Positions 47,001-58,296 are shown, counted from the first letter of the stretch. The stretch: DNA of 64,000 nt from Mesorhizobium sp. J8 (GCF_016591715.1 NZ_AP024109.1:186001-250000); one strand, 5' to 3'. Notes: generated by a model not told the origin, from the sequence alone. Numbers and translations: made by a program.

Positions 47001-47702
47001 TCATGCTTCCCGAAACCGGTACCCGACTCCGTAAAGGGTTTCGATCATCTCGAAGTCGTCGTCGACGGCCTTGAACTTCTTGCGCAGCCGCTTGATGTGG
47101 CTGTCGATGGTGCGGTCGTCGACATAGACCTGTTCATCATAGGCCGAATCCATCAGCGCATCACGGCTTTTTACCACGCCGGGGCGCTGCGCCAGCGAAT
47201 GCAGGATGAGGAACTCGGTCACCGTCAGCGTCACCGGCTCGCCCTTCCAGGTGCAGGTGTGCCGCTCCTGGTCCATCACCAGCTGGCCGCGTTCGAGCGA
47301 GCGGGCCTGCTGGCTGGGCGCCTTGGCCGCCGCCTCGCGGGCGCTGGTGCGGCGCAGCACCGCGCGCACCCGCTCGACCAGCAGGCGCTGCGAGAATGGT
47401 TTGCGGATGAAGTCGTCGGCGCCCATCTTGAGGCCGAACAATTCGTCGATCTCGTCGTCCTTCGACGTCAGGAAGATCACCGGCAGATCCGATTTCTGCC
47501 GCATGCGGCGCAACAGCTCCATGCCGTCCATGCGCGGCATCTTGATATCGAGGATGGCGAGGTTCGGCGGCCGGGCCGCCAAGCCTTCCAGCGCCGACGC
47601 GCCATCGGTGTAGGTTTCGACCCGATAGCCTTCGGATTCGAGCGCGATCGACACCGAGGTCAGAATGTTGCGGTCGTCGTCGACAAGCGCGATTGTTGCC
47701 AT
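47001..47702 (-). CDS. chvI: Response regulator ChvI
   Basis: A 233-residue OmpR/PhoB-type regulator. The receiver domain has the acidic pocket DDD (8-10), phospho-acceptor D52 in [13 protein letters not shown] and the FLTSKDD and KPFSQ segments; the C-terminal winged helix (about 135-230) has [16 protein letters not shown] and ends [10 protein letters not shown]. It pairs with ChvG. The start is ATG 47702 because the sequence [15 protein letters not shown] begins ChvI proteins; an ATG at 47720 six codons upstream also has a good ribosome site (AAGGGA) and cannot be excluded. It is divergent from pckA across 341 bases. Confidence 0.95.
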   Translation of the reverse strand: MATIALVDDDRNILTSVSIALESEGYRVETYTDGASALEGLAARPPNLAILDIKMPRMDGMELLRRMRQKSDLPVIFLTSKDDEIDELFGLKMGADDFIRKPFSQRLLVERVRAVLRRTSAREAAAKAPSQQARSLERGQLVMDQERHTCTWKGEPVTLTVTEFLILHSLAQRPGVVKSRDALMDSAYDEQVYVDDRTIDSHIKRLRKKFKAVDDDFEMIETLYGVGYRFREA

Positions 47703-48043
47703 TTCAAGTGGCTCCCTCATGAGCTGTCCCTTCTGTCGTCGAGAAAGGGCTTTTGCAGGACAAATTGGGTACAAAATGTGGCACGGGCCCTGTCCGGAGT
47801 CACGGGCGGCCTGCCGCTACACACCATCGCACCGGTATTGGGATCGGACGAACCGAGGCTGCCAATCCTTTGGGCAACGTCTGTGGTTTTTTGCACATAT
47901 AAACGATTTAAACAACTTTCAAATTGTTTAAATCGATTAATGATTTGATATCATTTGGCTTTTCTGGTTCTGAACTTGGCAGCCCCGGTGCGGGCTCCGG
48001 GAAACCTCCCGTCACATGCGGCCAAATCCAGAGAGGAAATTTG
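47703..48043. promoter_or_regulatory. Divergent chvI/pckA control region with a perfect 12-base palindrome
   Basis: This gene-free stretch is AT-rich in its second half. CGATTTAAACAA (47904-47915) and TTGTTTAAATCG (47924-47935) are exact inverted repeats with an 8-base spacer. TTTAAATCGATTAA next to it resembles the CG-centred operators of LacI-family regulators; PckR, of this family, controls pckA in Sinorhizobium. The link to PckR is inference. The pckA ribosome site AGAGAGGAAA lies just before 48044. Confidence 0.55.
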
Positions 48044-49654
<1,611 letters not shown>

Positions 49655-49693
49655 TCGCTGCCTCGATCGCCCTACCTCCAGGGCCCGGCCAGC

Positions 49694-49736
49694 GCAATTC
49701 CAGGAAAATGTGAACGGTTTTCCGTCCGGAATTGCG
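49694..49736. repeat. Palindromic intergenic repeat, family A (copy 5)
   Basis: GCAATTCCAGGAAAATGTG to CCGTCCGGAATTGCG, located between pckA and arfB. It may serve as the end of the pckA transcript, though there is no T-run. Confidence 0.8.
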
Positions 49737-49827
49737 CCAACACAGAAAGCCAGGGAGGGTTCGCCGTTTCCGTGAAACGGTGAAGCCTCCTTGGCGCCGG
49801 GCCTTTTCTTTTTGCGGCCATCGCGTC

Positions 49828-50277
<450 letters not shown>

Positions 50278-50278
50278 A

Positions 50279-50323
50279 GCAATTCCAGGAAAAGTGAGCG
50301 CGGTTTTCCGTCCGGAATTTGCG
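50279..50323. repeat. Palindromic intergenic repeat, family A (copy 6)
   Basis: Starts GCAATTCCAGGAAAAGTG two bases after the arfB stop codon and ends CCGTCCGGAATTTGCG. With copy 5 it brackets arfB in the same orientation. Confidence 0.8.
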
Positions 50324-50456
50324 TCAAAAACAAAGTGATGGATCGGTTTGCCGTTCCCTGAACGGTGAGCCGCTCCAGCAAGGTTGAAATCGGCTGCTTC
50401 CAATTCAGGGTTGCAGATGGCAAGGTCTGGTTGCTTCAACAGCGAGGAGACCAGCC

Positions 50457-50936
50457 ATGGGTATTTTCGATTTCGTCAAGGGCGTCGGCAAGAAGCTCGG
50501 GATCGGCGGCGACGACGAGGCCCCGCCAAACGCCGATACGTTGAAGAAGGAGCTCGATTCGCATAAGCTGGGCACGGACGGCGTCGAGGTTGCCGTGCAG
50601 GGCGACACCGCGGTGCTGAAGGGCACCGTCAAGGACCAGTCGGTCTTCGAAAAGGCGGTGATCGCAGTCGGCAACACGCTCGGCGTGTCGAAGGTGCAGG
50701 CGGACGAGCTGAAGGTCGCGCCCGAGGCCGGCAAGGCGGCTGCGCCAGCCAAGGAACCGACATTCTATACGGTCCAGAAGGGCGACAATCTCTGGAAGAT
50801 CGCAGAAAAATATTACGGCAAGGGCAAGGGCGCGAAGAACAACATCATCTTCGAGGCCAACAAGCCGATGCTGACGCATCCCGACAAGATCTATCCCGGC
50901 CAGGTGCTGCGCATACCGGATGTCGATCAGGCCTGA
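50457..50936 (+). CDS. kbp: BON-LysM domain protein (YgaU/Kbp-like)
   Basis: A 159-residue protein. Residues about 20-85 form a BON domain (LKKELDSHKLGTDGVEVAVQGDTAVLKGTV region), a linker rich in A, P and K follows, and about 100-156 form a LysM domain (YTVQKGDNLWKIAEKYYGKG, ending YPGQVLRIP). This is the layout and size of E. coli Kbp (YgaU), a cytoplasmic potassium-binding protein; like it, there is no signal peptide. The symbol is by layout only. ATG 50457 follows AGCGAGGAGA. A rho-independent terminator is 22 bases downstream. Confidence 0.9.
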   Translation: MGIFDFVKGVGKKLGIGGDDEAPPNADTLKKELDSHKLGTDGVEVAVQGDTAVLKGTVKDQSVFEKAVIAVGNTLGVSKVQADELKVAPEAGKAAAPAKEPTFYTVQKGDNLWKIAEKYYGKGKGAKNNIIFEANKPMLTHPDKIYPGQVLRIPDVDQA

Positions 50937-50958
50937 ACGGCACATCATCTGAATTTGG

Positions 50959-50990
50959 AAAACGGCGGCTTTCGGGTCGCCGTTTTCTTT
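50959..50990 (+). terminator. Rho-independent terminator after the BON-LysM gene
   Basis: The stem pairs AAAACGGCG (50959-50967) with CGCCGTTTT (50978-50986) around a 10-base loop and is followed by CTTTTG. Confidence 0.88.
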
Positions 50991-51039
50991 TGCCGGTGGC
51001 ATGCTTGGCCAATCGAATGCATCATTAACCGGATCGCCC

Positions 51040-51657
51040 ATGCTCGTTCTGCCCAAAGGCGTCCGCCACATGCCGGGCTACCTCGCGCGCCCCGCCCAGG
51101 AAGCGCTGGTCGAGGAGATCAGGCGCGTCGTGCAGGTGGCACCCCTATACGTTCCGGCCATGCCGCGCACCGGCAAGGAGATGAGCGTGCGCATGACCAA
51201 TTGCGGCGCGCTCGGCTGGGTGACCGACAAGGAGCGCGGCTATCGTTACCAGCCGACGCATCCGGCGACGGGCGAGCCCTGGCCGCCGATTCCCGAGGCG
51301 TTGCTGCAATTGTGGCGCGAGGTTGCGGCCTACCCGCATCCGCCCGAGGCCTGCCTGATCAATTTCTATACGGCGGATGCCAAGATGGGCCTGCACCAGG
51401 ATCGCGACGAAAAGGATTTCGACGCGCCCGTCGTGTCGGTCTCGCTGGGCGACGACTGCCTGTTCCGGGTCGGCCAGACCACGCGCGAGGGCGCCACGAA
51501 GTCGTTCAGGCTGAAGAGCGGCGACGTCGTCGTGCTCGGCGGCGAAGGGCGCCTCGCCTTCCACGGCGTCGATCGCATCTACCCCGCGACCTCGGCCTTG
51601 CTTAAGAATGGCGGCCGCATCAATCTGACGTTGCGCCGGGTGACGGTGCCTGGCTGA
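51040..51657 (+). CDS. alkB: Alpha-ketoglutarate-dependent dioxygenase AlkB-like
   Basis: A 205-residue Fe(II)/2-oxoglutarate dioxygenase that removes alkyl groups from DNA or RNA bases. Fe ligands are H and D in MGLHQDRDEKDF and H in LAFHGVDRI; the 2-oxoglutarate Arg pair is in GRINLTLRRV. LINFYTADAKMGLH and CGALGWVTDKERGYRYQP are typical of the AlkB group. E. coli AlkB has 216 residues. I chose ATG 51040, since the 13 residues before it are not conserved-looking; ATG 51001 is the alternative. It stands alone, not next to ada as in E. coli. Confidence 0.93.
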   Translation: MLVLPKGVRHMPGYLARPAQEALVEEIRRVVQVAPLYVPAMPRTGKEMSVRMTNCGALGWVTDKERGYRYQPTHPATGEPWPPIPEALLQLWREVAAYPHPPEACLINFYTADAKMGLHQDRDEKDFDAPVVSVSLGDDCLFRVGQTTREGATKSFRLKSGDVVVLGGEGRLAFHGVDRIYPATSALLKNGGRINLTLRRVTVPG

Positions 51658-51729
51658 GATGCCTGGCACCGGGCAACGCGATCTTAAGGACACCCGGGCT
51701 ACAACCGCGGTTGCGCAACCGAGGTCGCC

Positions 51730-52944
51730 ATGCAACCGAACTGGATCAGGACCCGAAGCCTCTCGGACGTGGCCATCGTCACGGTCGTGTCGATCATCGC
51801 GCTGTGGATGACCGAATTCTACCTGAGCATGCTGTGGAACCTCGACGACCGAGGATTTTCCGAACTTTCGCACAGGCTCCCATATTGGGACTTCACCAAT
51901 CTCTGGGCCGGCTCTCGCATGGCCATCGACGGCCATGTCGCGACCCTCTTCGATGTGGACGCCTACCGCGCGGCGCTGCGCGCCATGTTCTCGCCCGACC
52001 TTCCCAACCAGGAATGGAGCTACCCGCCGAACATCCTCCTGGTTGGCGTTCCGCTTGCCACCTTGCCGATCCTGCCTGCCTACCTGATTTGGACTATTGG
52101 GACCGTGCTGTGTCTGTGGCTGGCGATACGGCCGCTGAAGCTAGGAGCGGCCCTGGAACTGGCGATTGTCCTCAGTCCGGCGGTTATCTGGAACTCGGTC
52201 TTCGGCCAGAACGGCGCGTTGACCACCGCACTCTTGATCGGAGGCCTCGCCGTGGCGCCTAGGCGCCCGCTGCTGGCCGGGATTCTGTTCGGCCTGCTGA
52301 CGATCAAACCGCATCTCGGCATTCTCGTGCCCTTCTGCCTGCTCGCCAGCGGCAATTGGCGGGCAATTCTCGCGGCCGTCGGCACCAGCGCCGTGATCGC
52401 CGTCGCCACCGGCCTGTTCTTCGGCTTCGATGTCTGGCGGCTGTTCCTGACCGAAACCCGTCCCTTGATGACGGCGATCATGGAGGCGCCTTATCCGCAA
52501 CCCTACCAGTACAATGCGATAACGGTGTTCTTCACGGCGAGAGCCGCCGGCGCTGGGGTAACCTCCGCCTATGGCGTGCAGGCGGTCGCGACCATCGCTT
52601 CCATCGCCGCGGCGATCTGGCTCTGGTGGCCGGGCCGCGCTGTCTCGCATCAGGAACGCGTGGTGCTTACCGCTGTGCTCGCGATCCTGGCCACGCCCTA
52701 TGGCTATACCTACGACACGATCGGTGTGGCGGTGGCCATCGCGATGCTCGCCGCAATGGTTTCGAGGCCACCGAGGCTGATCCTGGCTGTCTTCTGGCTC
52801 TGGCCTTTCGTCGCGCATTTGTTCATCCACGGGGGATACTGCGTCGGCGTCGTGGTCCCGCTGTTCCTCGCCGGGTGGATGCTGCTGTCGATATGGACGG
52901 GAGGCCGGAAGACTGAAATCTCCGGGGCGCCGTCCTTGGCATAG
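51730..52944 (+). CDS. GT87-family (DUF2029) membrane glycosyltransferase, copy 1
   Basis: A 404-residue protein with about ten transmembrane helices. The early loop has YWDFTNLWAGSRMAIDGH, with acidic residues in the place expected for a polyprenyl-phosphate-sugar transferase, and the conserved EWSYPPNILL follows; GLLTIKPHLGILVPF is a second shared motif. GT87 proteins use lipid-linked mannose or similar donors on the outer face of the membrane; no acceptor can be inferred. A paralogue with the same motifs lies tail-to-tail 17 bases downstream on the opposite strand. ATG 51730 is preceded by CGAGG. Confidence 0.8.
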   Translation: MQPNWIRTRSLSDVAIVTVVSIIALWMTEFYLSMLWNLDDRGFSELSHRLPYWDFTNLWAGSRMAIDGHVATLFDVDAYRAALRAMFSPDLPNQEWSYPPNILLVGVPLATLPILPAYLIWTIGTVLCLWLAIRPLKLGAALELAIVLSPAVIWNSVFGQNGALTTALLIGGLAVAPRRPLLAGILFGLLTIKPHLGILVPFCLLASGNWRAILAAVGTSAVIAVATGLFFGFDVWRLFLTETRPLMTAIMEAPYPQPYQYNAITVFFTARAAGAGVTSAYGVQAVATIASIAAAIWLWWPGRAVSHQERVVLTAVLAILATPYGYTYDTIGVAVAIAMLAAMVSRPPRLILAVFWLWPFVAHLFIHGGYCVGVVVPLFLAGWMLLSIWTGGRKTEISGAPSLA

Positions 52945-52961
52945 CTGCCCAGGCGGCGCAT

Positions 52962-54167
52962 TTATGGGGCTGCGTCCATCTTGGCGTTTCCACGCGGCGG
53001 GAGGTCAAGCGGTAGACCGGCGTCGCGCAATGCCACAAAGAAGAGCGCGAACAGGACGATTGTGGCGAGTGGAATTTTCAGCAAACCAAAATGGATCATG
53101 GCGAGAGGAAGCAGCATCGCAAAGGTGACGATGCTGAGCCGTGCCCCGCTCTCGGGCGATGGCGGTTTTCTCGACGCCATCAGCCCCAGCGCGCCGGCAA
53201 GCAATCCGAGATCGTAGGTCAGGGCATAGGGTGTGATAATGAATGTGGCGACCAGCAGCAGTATGTCGCGGTCGCGCGCGTCCTTGACCCGGAAGAATGC
53301 CGTGATCACGACTAGCGCGGCGGGCAGGGCCACCGCGAGATGCAGCATCAGCGCCAGGTCCGGACTGAAGTCCCAGTTGCGAAGCGCGCCATAGACAGAG
53401 GGCATCATCGCCAGGAACAGCCCCCGGAGCTGTCCCATGACCGCATTCTGGTACGGCACGACGTTCTGGATGTAGCCGCGCCACGAATCGAGCCCGAACA
53501 CGGCGGCCGAGGCCACCACCAGCAACAGCGTGGTTATGACGGCGCTGGCGATGACGCTCCAGCGTCGCTCGGCTACCAGGAGGAACGGAAACAGCAGGCC
53601 GATCTGAGGCTTGGCTGTCAGCAGCCCGAGCAGGATGCCGGCAACGATGGGGTTCTTTTCGCGCAGTGCCAGCGCGCCGAGCGCGAGTGCCGCGCAGAGA
53701 TAACCGTTCTGGGCCGCCCAGAAGTTGAGAACCATGAAGGGCAGTGCGGCGACCCACGCAACGAGACCGCGCTCGCCGATGAAGGCACGGTAGGCGATCA
53801 GAAATGCGACGCCGGTCGTCGCCAGAAAAAGCAGGAGCGCGGTTTCGTAGCCGAACAATCCGAGCGGCCAGATCAGGAAGAGGAAATGCGGCGGATAGCT
53901 CCAATTGTGCCACGGATATTCGCTGCCGAAAGCCTCTCGAAGGTGACCGAAATAGACATCCCAAGGGCCGAACAGGTCCTGCACCTTGCCCGAAAGCAAC
54001 AAGCGGGACGCCAGCCAGTAGTTGGCGAAATCCTTGTCGGCAAGGTTCGGATCCAGGCCCGGTGCGACGATCGCGTTCCCGACCGGCCAGGCCAGTGTCA
54101 CCGCCGCAATAGATGTGACCGCGAACACAAACAGATATGGCTTCGGCAGTGCCAGCAGCCGTCGCAT
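52962..54167 (-). CDS. GT87-family (DUF2029) membrane glycosyltransferase, copy 2
   Basis: A 401-residue paralogue of the gene at 51730. Shared landmarks are DKDFANYWLASRLLLSG, the NWSYPPHFLFL motif and GLLTAKPQIGLLFPF, in the same order. About ten transmembrane helices span the protein. The two copies are clearly divergent at sequence level, so this is not a recent duplication. The gene faces copy 1; no other cell-envelope sugar genes are adjacent. It starts at ATG 54167, about 90 bases from the coaA stop on the same strand, and may be read on from the his-coaA transcript if the weak terminator at 54219-54242 leaks. Confidence 0.8.
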   Translation of the reverse strand: MRRLLALPKPYLFVFAVTSIAAVTLAWPVGNAIVAPGLDPNLADKDFANYWLASRLLLSGKVQDLFGPWDVYFGHLREAFGSEYPWHNWSYPPHFLFLIWPLGLFGYETALLLFLATTGVAFLIAYRAFIGERGLVAWVAALPFMVLNFWAAQNGYLCAALALGALALREKNPIVAGILLGLLTAKPQIGLLFPFLLVAERRWSVIASAVITTLLLVVASAAVFGLDSWRGYIQNVVPYQNAVMGQLRGLFLAMMPSVYGALRNWDFSPDLALMLHLAVALPAALVVITAFFRVKDARDRDILLLVATFIITPYALTYDLGLLAGALGLMASRKPPSPESGARLSIVTFAMLLPLAMIHFGLLKIPLATIVLFALFFVALRDAGLPLDLPPRGNAKMDAAP

Positions 54168-54218
54168 GAAAACCTTGCCCGTTATCCCGTCGGCTTCTTG
54201 CAGGAATCTCTTAAGAAC

Positions 54219-54242
54219 ATGAAAACCGTCCGATACGGGCGG
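54219..54242 (-). terminator. Weak candidate terminator after coaA
   Basis: On the minus strand CCGCCCG and CGGACGG (54226-54242, one mispair, three-base loop) are followed by TTTTCATG. The T-run is only four bases, so termination may be partial. Confidence 0.4.
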
Positions 54243-54255
54243 CTCTCTCAGGGCC

Positions 54256-55215
54256 TCACAGCTTCCTCAGCGCCACTTCCTCGATCAGGTGGTTGGCGCC
54301 CTTGCGCAGGATGAGGTCGGCGCGCGCCCTGGTCGGCAGGATGTTCTCGCGCAGGTTCTTCAGGTTGATGTTCGCCCACAGCCCCTCGGCGATGGCGCGC
54401 GCGGCATCCTCGGAGAGCTGCGAATAGCGGTGGAAGAAGGAGTGCGGGTTGCGGAAAGCGGTTTCGCGCAGCCGCATGAAACGCTGGATGTACCACTGAT
54501 GGATCAGCTTCTCGTCGGCATCGATATAGATGGCGAAATCGAAGAAGTCGGATAGGAACGGCACGATCTTGCCGTCCTTCGGCAGCTTGCCCGGTTGCAG
54601 CACGTTGATGCCTTCGAAGATCAGGATGTCCGGCCGGTCGATGGTGACGAACTCGCCCGGAATGACGTCATAGGTCAGGTGCGAATAGACCGGCGCGCGG
54701 ACATCGCGCTGCCCCGACTTGATGCCGGACAGGAATCTCAGCAGCGCGCCGACGTCGTAGCTCTCCGGAAAGCCCTTGCGCTCCATCAGATTGTCGCGGC
54801 GCAGGATCTCGTTGGGCAACAGGAAGCCATCGGTGGTGATGAGGTCGACCTTCGGGCTCGACGGCCAGCGCGCCAGCAACTCCTTCAGCACGCGCGCCGT
54901 GGTCGACTTGCCGACCGCGACCGAGCCGGCGATGCCGATGATGAACGGCGTCTTGACCACGTCCTGCGCCTTGAAGAAGGCCTGGCGCTGCCGGTAAAGA
55001 AGTTGGCTCGCCTCGACATGCGCCGACAAAAGTCGGGACAGCGACAGGTAGATGCGCTTGACCTCTTCGAGGTCGACCGGGTCGTTGAGCGAACGCAGCC
55101 TGTCGATCTCGTCCCCGCTCAGCGTCAGCGGCGTGTCGGCGCGGAACTGCGACCATTGCTCGGCGGAGAAGAATCGAAAAGGGGAGTACTTCTCGGTCGG
55201 AGCCAGCTGGTCCAT
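54256..55215 (-). CDS. coaA: Pantothenate kinase (type I)
   Basis: A 319-residue type I (prokaryotic) pantothenate kinase, the first and controlled step of coenzyme A synthesis. Walker A is [17 protein letters not shown] (94-110). [15 protein letters not shown] carries the catalytic Asp, and [17 protein letters not shown] and [13 protein letters not shown] are family motifs. E. coli CoaA has 316 residues. ATG 55215 lies 81 bases after the hisE stop; a palindromic repeat sits in the gap. The gene is the last of the his cluster in this strand direction, a known rhizobial order. Confidence 0.96.
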   Translation of the reverse strand: MDQLAPTEKYSPFRFFSAEQWSQFRADTPLTLSGDEIDRLRSLNDPVDLEEVKRIYLSLSRLLSAHVEASQLLYRQRQAFFKAQDVVKTPFIIGIAGSVAVGKSTTARVLKELLARWPSSPKVDLITTDGFLLPNEILRRDNLMERKGFPESYDVGALLRFLSGIKSGQRDVRAPVYSHLTYDVIPGEFVTIDRPDILIFEGINVLQPGKLPKDGKIVPFLSDFFDFAIYIDADEKLIHQWYIQRFMRLRETAFRNPHSFFHRYSQLSEDAARAIAEGLWANINLKNLRENILPTRARADLILRKGANHLIEEVALRKL

Positions 55216-55235
55216 CGGGTTTCCTGCCCTCCTAG

Positions 55236-55282
55236 AGCACGATGCCGAAAGGTGCGAAGCGGTTTTCCGGCGACATCATGCG
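55236..55282. repeat. Palindromic intergenic repeat, family B (copy 1)
   Basis: AGCACGATGCCGAAAGGTGC to GGTTTTCCGGCGACATCATG, an imperfect palindrome between hisE and coaA, related to the two copies at 60799 and 60860. It would lie within the his-coaA message. Confidence 0.65.
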
Positions 55283-55295
55283 CTATCCGTTTCTT

Positions 55296-55619
55296 TCAGC
55301 CCTTTGACCGGGCCGCCTTTTCGGCGATGCCCGAGCGGCTGGTTCGGCCCTCGAGCTCCTTCAGCACGTCGTCGAGCGGAATGCCCGCTATGCCGAGGAC
55401 GACCAGCCAATGATACAGAAGATCGGCGCTTTCCGAAACGAGGGCCTGGCGGTCGCCGCGGATGGCGGCGATCACCGCTTCCACAGCCTCCTCGCCGAGC
55501 TTCTGGGCCGCCTTGTCCATGCCCTTGGCGAACAGTTTCGCCGTCCACGAGTCCGGGTCGCCGGAATGGGCGCGCTGATCAATGATCTGTTCCAGCTCGG
55601 CGAGTGAAAAGTCTGCCAT
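55296..55619 (-). CDS. hisE: Phosphoribosyl-ATP diphosphatase
   Basis: A 107-residue all-helical MazG-like pyrophosphatase that converts PR-ATP to PR-AMP. Family residues are in [30 protein letters not shown], with the metal-binding E-E-x-x-E type cluster, and [19 protein letters not shown]. It is a separate gene, not fused to hisI as in enterobacteria. It starts nine bases after the hisF stop and is followed by coaA. Confidence 0.95.
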   Translation of the reverse strand: MADFSLAELEQIIDQRAHSGDPDSWTAKLFAKGMDKAAQKLGEEAVEAVIAAIRGDRQALVSESADLLYHWLVVLGIAGIPLDDVLKELEGRTSRSGIAEKAARSKG

Positions 55620-55628
55620 AACAGTTAT

Positions 55629-56420
55629 TTATGCCCCATGGGCAACCGAGTCCAGCCGCATCGGCAGGCCTGCCTTGGCCATATGCGCCTTGGCTTGGGC
55701 GATCGTGTAGGTGCCGAAATGGAAGATCGAGGCGGCAAGCACGGCGCCGGCATGGCCGTCGCGGATGCCTTCGACCAGGTGATCGAGCGTTCCGACGCCG
55801 CCGGAGGCGATCACCGGCACGCGCACGGCGTCGGCGATCACCCGGGTGAGCGCAATGTCGTACCCGGCCTTGGTGCCGTCGCGGTCCATCGAGGTCAAAA
55901 GGATCTCGCCGGCGCCGCGCTCCACCATGCGCCTGGCAAAGTCGACCGCGTCGATGCCTGTCTTCTCGCGCCCGCCATGGGTGAAGATCTCCCAACGGTC
56001 GGTCTCGCCTTGCGCCGACACCTTCTTGGCGTCGATCGCCACGACGATGCACTGGTTGCCGAACTTGTCGGCCGCTTCCGCGACGAAATCCGGATTCTTC
56101 ACCGCCGCGGTGTTGATCGATACCTTGTCGGCGCCGGCCAGCAGCAGCTTGCGGATATCGGCCACTTGGCGCACACCGCCGCCGACGGTGAGCGGCATGA
56201 AGCACTGTTCGGCCGTCCTGGCGACCACGTCGAAGATCGTCTCGCGATTGTCGGACGATGCGGTGATGTCGAGGAAGCAGAGCTCGTCGGCGCCGGCCGC
56301 GTCATAGGCCTTGGCGGCCTCCACCGGATCGCCCGCATCGACGAGATCGACGAAGTTGACGCCCTTGACGACGCGGCCGTTCTTGACGTCGAGGCAAGGG
56401 ATGACGCGTGCCTTGAGCAT
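55629..56420 (-). CDS. hisF: Imidazole glycerol phosphate synthase cyclase subunit
   Basis: A 263-residue TIM barrel. Catalytic D11 ([14 protein letters not shown]) and the second Asp in [15 protein letters not shown] are present; [10 protein letters not shown] and [11 protein letters not shown] are phosphate loops. With HisH it makes IGP and AICAR. The ATG at 56420 overlaps the stop of the arginase-like gene by one base (TGATG), so hisF is translated by coupling to it. The stop is followed by hisE after nine bases. Confidence 0.97.
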   Translation of the reverse strand: MLKARVIPCLDVKNGRVVKGVNFVDLVDAGDPVEAAKAYDAAGADELCFLDITASSDNRETIFDVVARTAEQCFMPLTVGGGVRQVADIRKLLLAGADKVSINTAAVKNPDFVAEAADKFGNQCIVVAIDAKKVSAQGETDRWEIFTHGGREKTGIDAVDFARRMVERGAGEILLTSMDRDGTKAGYDIALTRVIADAVRVPVIASGGVGTLDHLVEGIRDGHAGAVLAASIFHFGTYTIAQAKAHMAKAGLPMRLDSVAHGA

Positions 56421-57259
56421 CACTTGCCCTCCAGCGTCGAGAGCAGGTCGACCACCAGCTCGCCGACCAGCGGCGGCACGTCGCCCTTCGGATCGAAGGC
56501 CGGATCGTAGGCGGAAATGGTGAGCCCGGCGATGCGGAGCGGCCCGGCGAGGCCGCACATGGCGGTGCGCACCTGCTCCGGTGCCGGACCGCCGGGCGTG
56601 GTGTAGCGGTTGGCCTGCAGCTTCTCGGGGTCGTGCACGTCGAGGTCGACATGCATATGCACCCGGTTTGCCCCGTCGACCTTCAGCCTTTGCGCAGCAG
56701 CCTTCCAGTCCGGGCATTCGGTTCGGATGATCGGCAGCTTTTCCAGCAGGTCCTTTTCCGCGCTGTCGAGGTCGCGCGCATTGACTAGGACGCAGCGCGA
56801 CGGATCGACCGGCTTGAAGCCCGGGATCTGCGCCGCCATCGCTCGCCAGCAGAGGCCCAGCACGGTCGCCAGCGCCATGCCGTCGAGAAAGCCCGTCGTG
56901 GTGGTTTCCGGCGTGTTGAGGTCGCCATGCTGGTCGGCCCAGACGATGGCGTCGGCGCCGGCGCCGGCCACCGCGCCGGCGGCGGTCAGGCAGTTGCCGG
57001 CCAGAACGATCGGAAACCGCTTCTTGTCCAGCGCCATCCGGACTTCGCCCGAGACCGCGTTGCAGACGGCAAATCCCGTGCCGATCTCGCGCTCGTCTTC
57101 GTCCTCGACCGCTTTACCGATGTCGTTCACCTCGACATCGTGGCCGGCGAGCTTCAGCGCCTCGGCCAGCCCGCCTGAGATCAGCGCGTCCGGGCCCTGG
57201 CCGCAGCCGCCATGGAAATGGCCGCTGTCATAGGATGCCAGGATGATCGAAATGTTCAC
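56420..57259 (-). CDS. Arginase/agmatinase-family protein with altered metal site, inside the his operon
   Basis: A 279-residue member of the ureohydrolase fold. Metal-site motifs are [11 protein letters not shown] (D109, H111, D113) and [11 protein letters not shown] (D205, D207, D210). The usual GGDH motif that gives the first His ligand reads AGNC (87-90), with Cys90 in its place. Such GNC forms are known in some subgroups, and whether they hydrolyse a guanidino compound is unclear to me. The start is GTG 57259, overlapping the hisA stop as TAGTG, and its stop overlaps hisF as TGATG: it is tightly coupled between two histidine genes. Nothing in histidine synthesis calls for this enzyme. 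Confidence 0.85.
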   Translation of the reverse strand: MNISIILASYDSGHFHGGCGQGPDALISGGLAEALKLAGHDVEVNDIGKAVEDEDEREIGTGFAVCNAVSGEVRMALDKKRFPIVLAGNCLTAAGAVAGAGADAIVWADQHGDLNTPETTTTGFLDGMALATVLGLCWRAMAAQIPGFKPVDPSRCVLVNARDLDSAEKDLLEKLPIIRTECPDWKAAAQRLKVDGANRVHMHVDLDVHDPEKLQANRYTTPGGPAPEQVRTAMCGLAGPLRIAGLTISAYDPAFDPKGDVPPLVGELVVDLLSTLEGK

Positions 57260-58002
57260 TATTCTGCCTCCGCCCGCTCGCCGCGCAGGATCGCCAGCGC
57301 CTCGGCCGGGTCGATACGCCCGTCATATAGGGCGCGGCCGGAGATCGCGCCTTCGAGTTTTTGCGCATCGGGCATGGTCATGCGCACGATGTCGGCGATC
57401 GAGGCGAGGCCGCCCGATGCGATCACCGGAATGGACACCGCCTCGGCGAGGCTGATCGTCGAATCCCAGTTGATGCCGGAAAGCACGCCGTCGCGGTCGA
57501 TGTCGGTGTAGATGATGGCGGCCGCGCCCGCGCCCTCGAATTTCTTGGCAAGCTCTATGACGCCGAGCTCGGAGGCCTCGGCCCAGCCTTCGACCGCGAC
57601 CTTGCCGCCCCTGGCGTCGATGCCGACGGCGACCTTGCCGGGAAAAGCCTTGCAGGCTTGCTTGACCAGCTCCGGCTCCCGCACCGCGATCGTGCCCAAA
57701 ATGACGCGGGCGAGGCCGCGATCCAGCCAGTCCTCGATCTGCGCCAGGGTGCGGATGCCACCGCCGAGCTGCACTGGGTTCTTCGTCGCCTTCAGGATGG
57801 CGCCGACCGCCGCGGAATTGACGCTCTGGCCCTTGAAGGCGCCGTTGAGGTCGACGACATGCAGCCACTCGAAGCCCTGATCCTCGAACGCCTTGGCCTG
57901 CGCGGCGGGATCGTCGTTGTAGATGGTCGCAGTGGCCATGTCGCCGTGCCTCAGGCGCACGCATTGGCCGTCCTTGAGGTCGATCGCTGGAAACAGGATC
58001 AT
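57259..58002 (-). CDS. hisA: Phosphoribosylformimino-AICAR-P isomerase
   Basis: A 247-residue TIM barrel that isomerises ProFAR to PRFAR. Catalytic D8 in [14 protein letters not shown] and the second Asp in [12 protein letters not shown] are visible, with [11 protein letters not shown] and [11 protein letters not shown] as phosphate loops. It overlaps the downstream arginase-like gene by one base and starts three bases after the DUF1330 stop. The pairing with hisF downstream is normal except for the intruding gene. Confidence 0.97.
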   Translation of the reverse strand: MILFPAIDLKDGQCVRLRHGDMATATIYNDDPAAQAKAFEDQGFEWLHVVDLNGAFKGQSVNSAAVGAILKATKNPVQLGGGIRTLAQIEDWLDRGLARVILGTIAVREPELVKQACKAFPGKVAVGIDARGGKVAVEGWAEASELGVIELAKKFEGAGAAAIIYTDIDRDGVLSGINWDSTISLAEAVSIPVIASGGLASIADIVRMTMPDAQKLEGAISGRALYDGRIDPAEALAILRGERAEAE

Positions 58003-58005
58003 GGA

Positions 58006-58296
58006 TCAGGCGCCCTCGACGATGACGAAATGACCGGTCGATGCGGCGAGCCGGAACTTCGAGGCATGCTGATATTCAGGCGAATGATAGCATTCGACCG
58101 CCTTGTCGTAGGATTCGAATTCGACCAGCACGTGCCGGTTGCCGGTCGCTCCTTCCGGACTCTCGTAGCGGCCCGCCCGGACCGGGAACTTCGCGCCGTA
58201 TTTCGCGAAGGCGACGGCATTCGCTTCGATATACTGCTTGTAGACATCCGGATCGCGGACATCGATCATCGCCATCCAATAGCCCTTCTTGCTCAT
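58006..58296 (-). CDS. DUF1330 small protein inside the his operon
   Basis: A 96-residue dimeric alpha/beta-barrel protein of the DUF1330 family: YWMAMIDVRDPDVYKQYIEAN, then FPVRAGRYESPEGATGNRHVLVEFESYDKAVECYHSPEYQ. The fold resembles monooxygenase-like ABM proteins; function unknown. It lies between hisH (one base away) and hisA (three bases away), all on one strand, so it must be cotranscribed with them. This insertion is seen in several alphaproteobacterial his clusters, to my recollection. Confidence 0.88.
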   Translation of the reverse strand: MSKKGYWMAMIDVRDPDVYKQYIEANAVAFAKYGAKFPVRAGRYESPEGATGNRHVLVEFESYDKAVECYHSPEYQHASKFRLAASTGHFVIVEGA

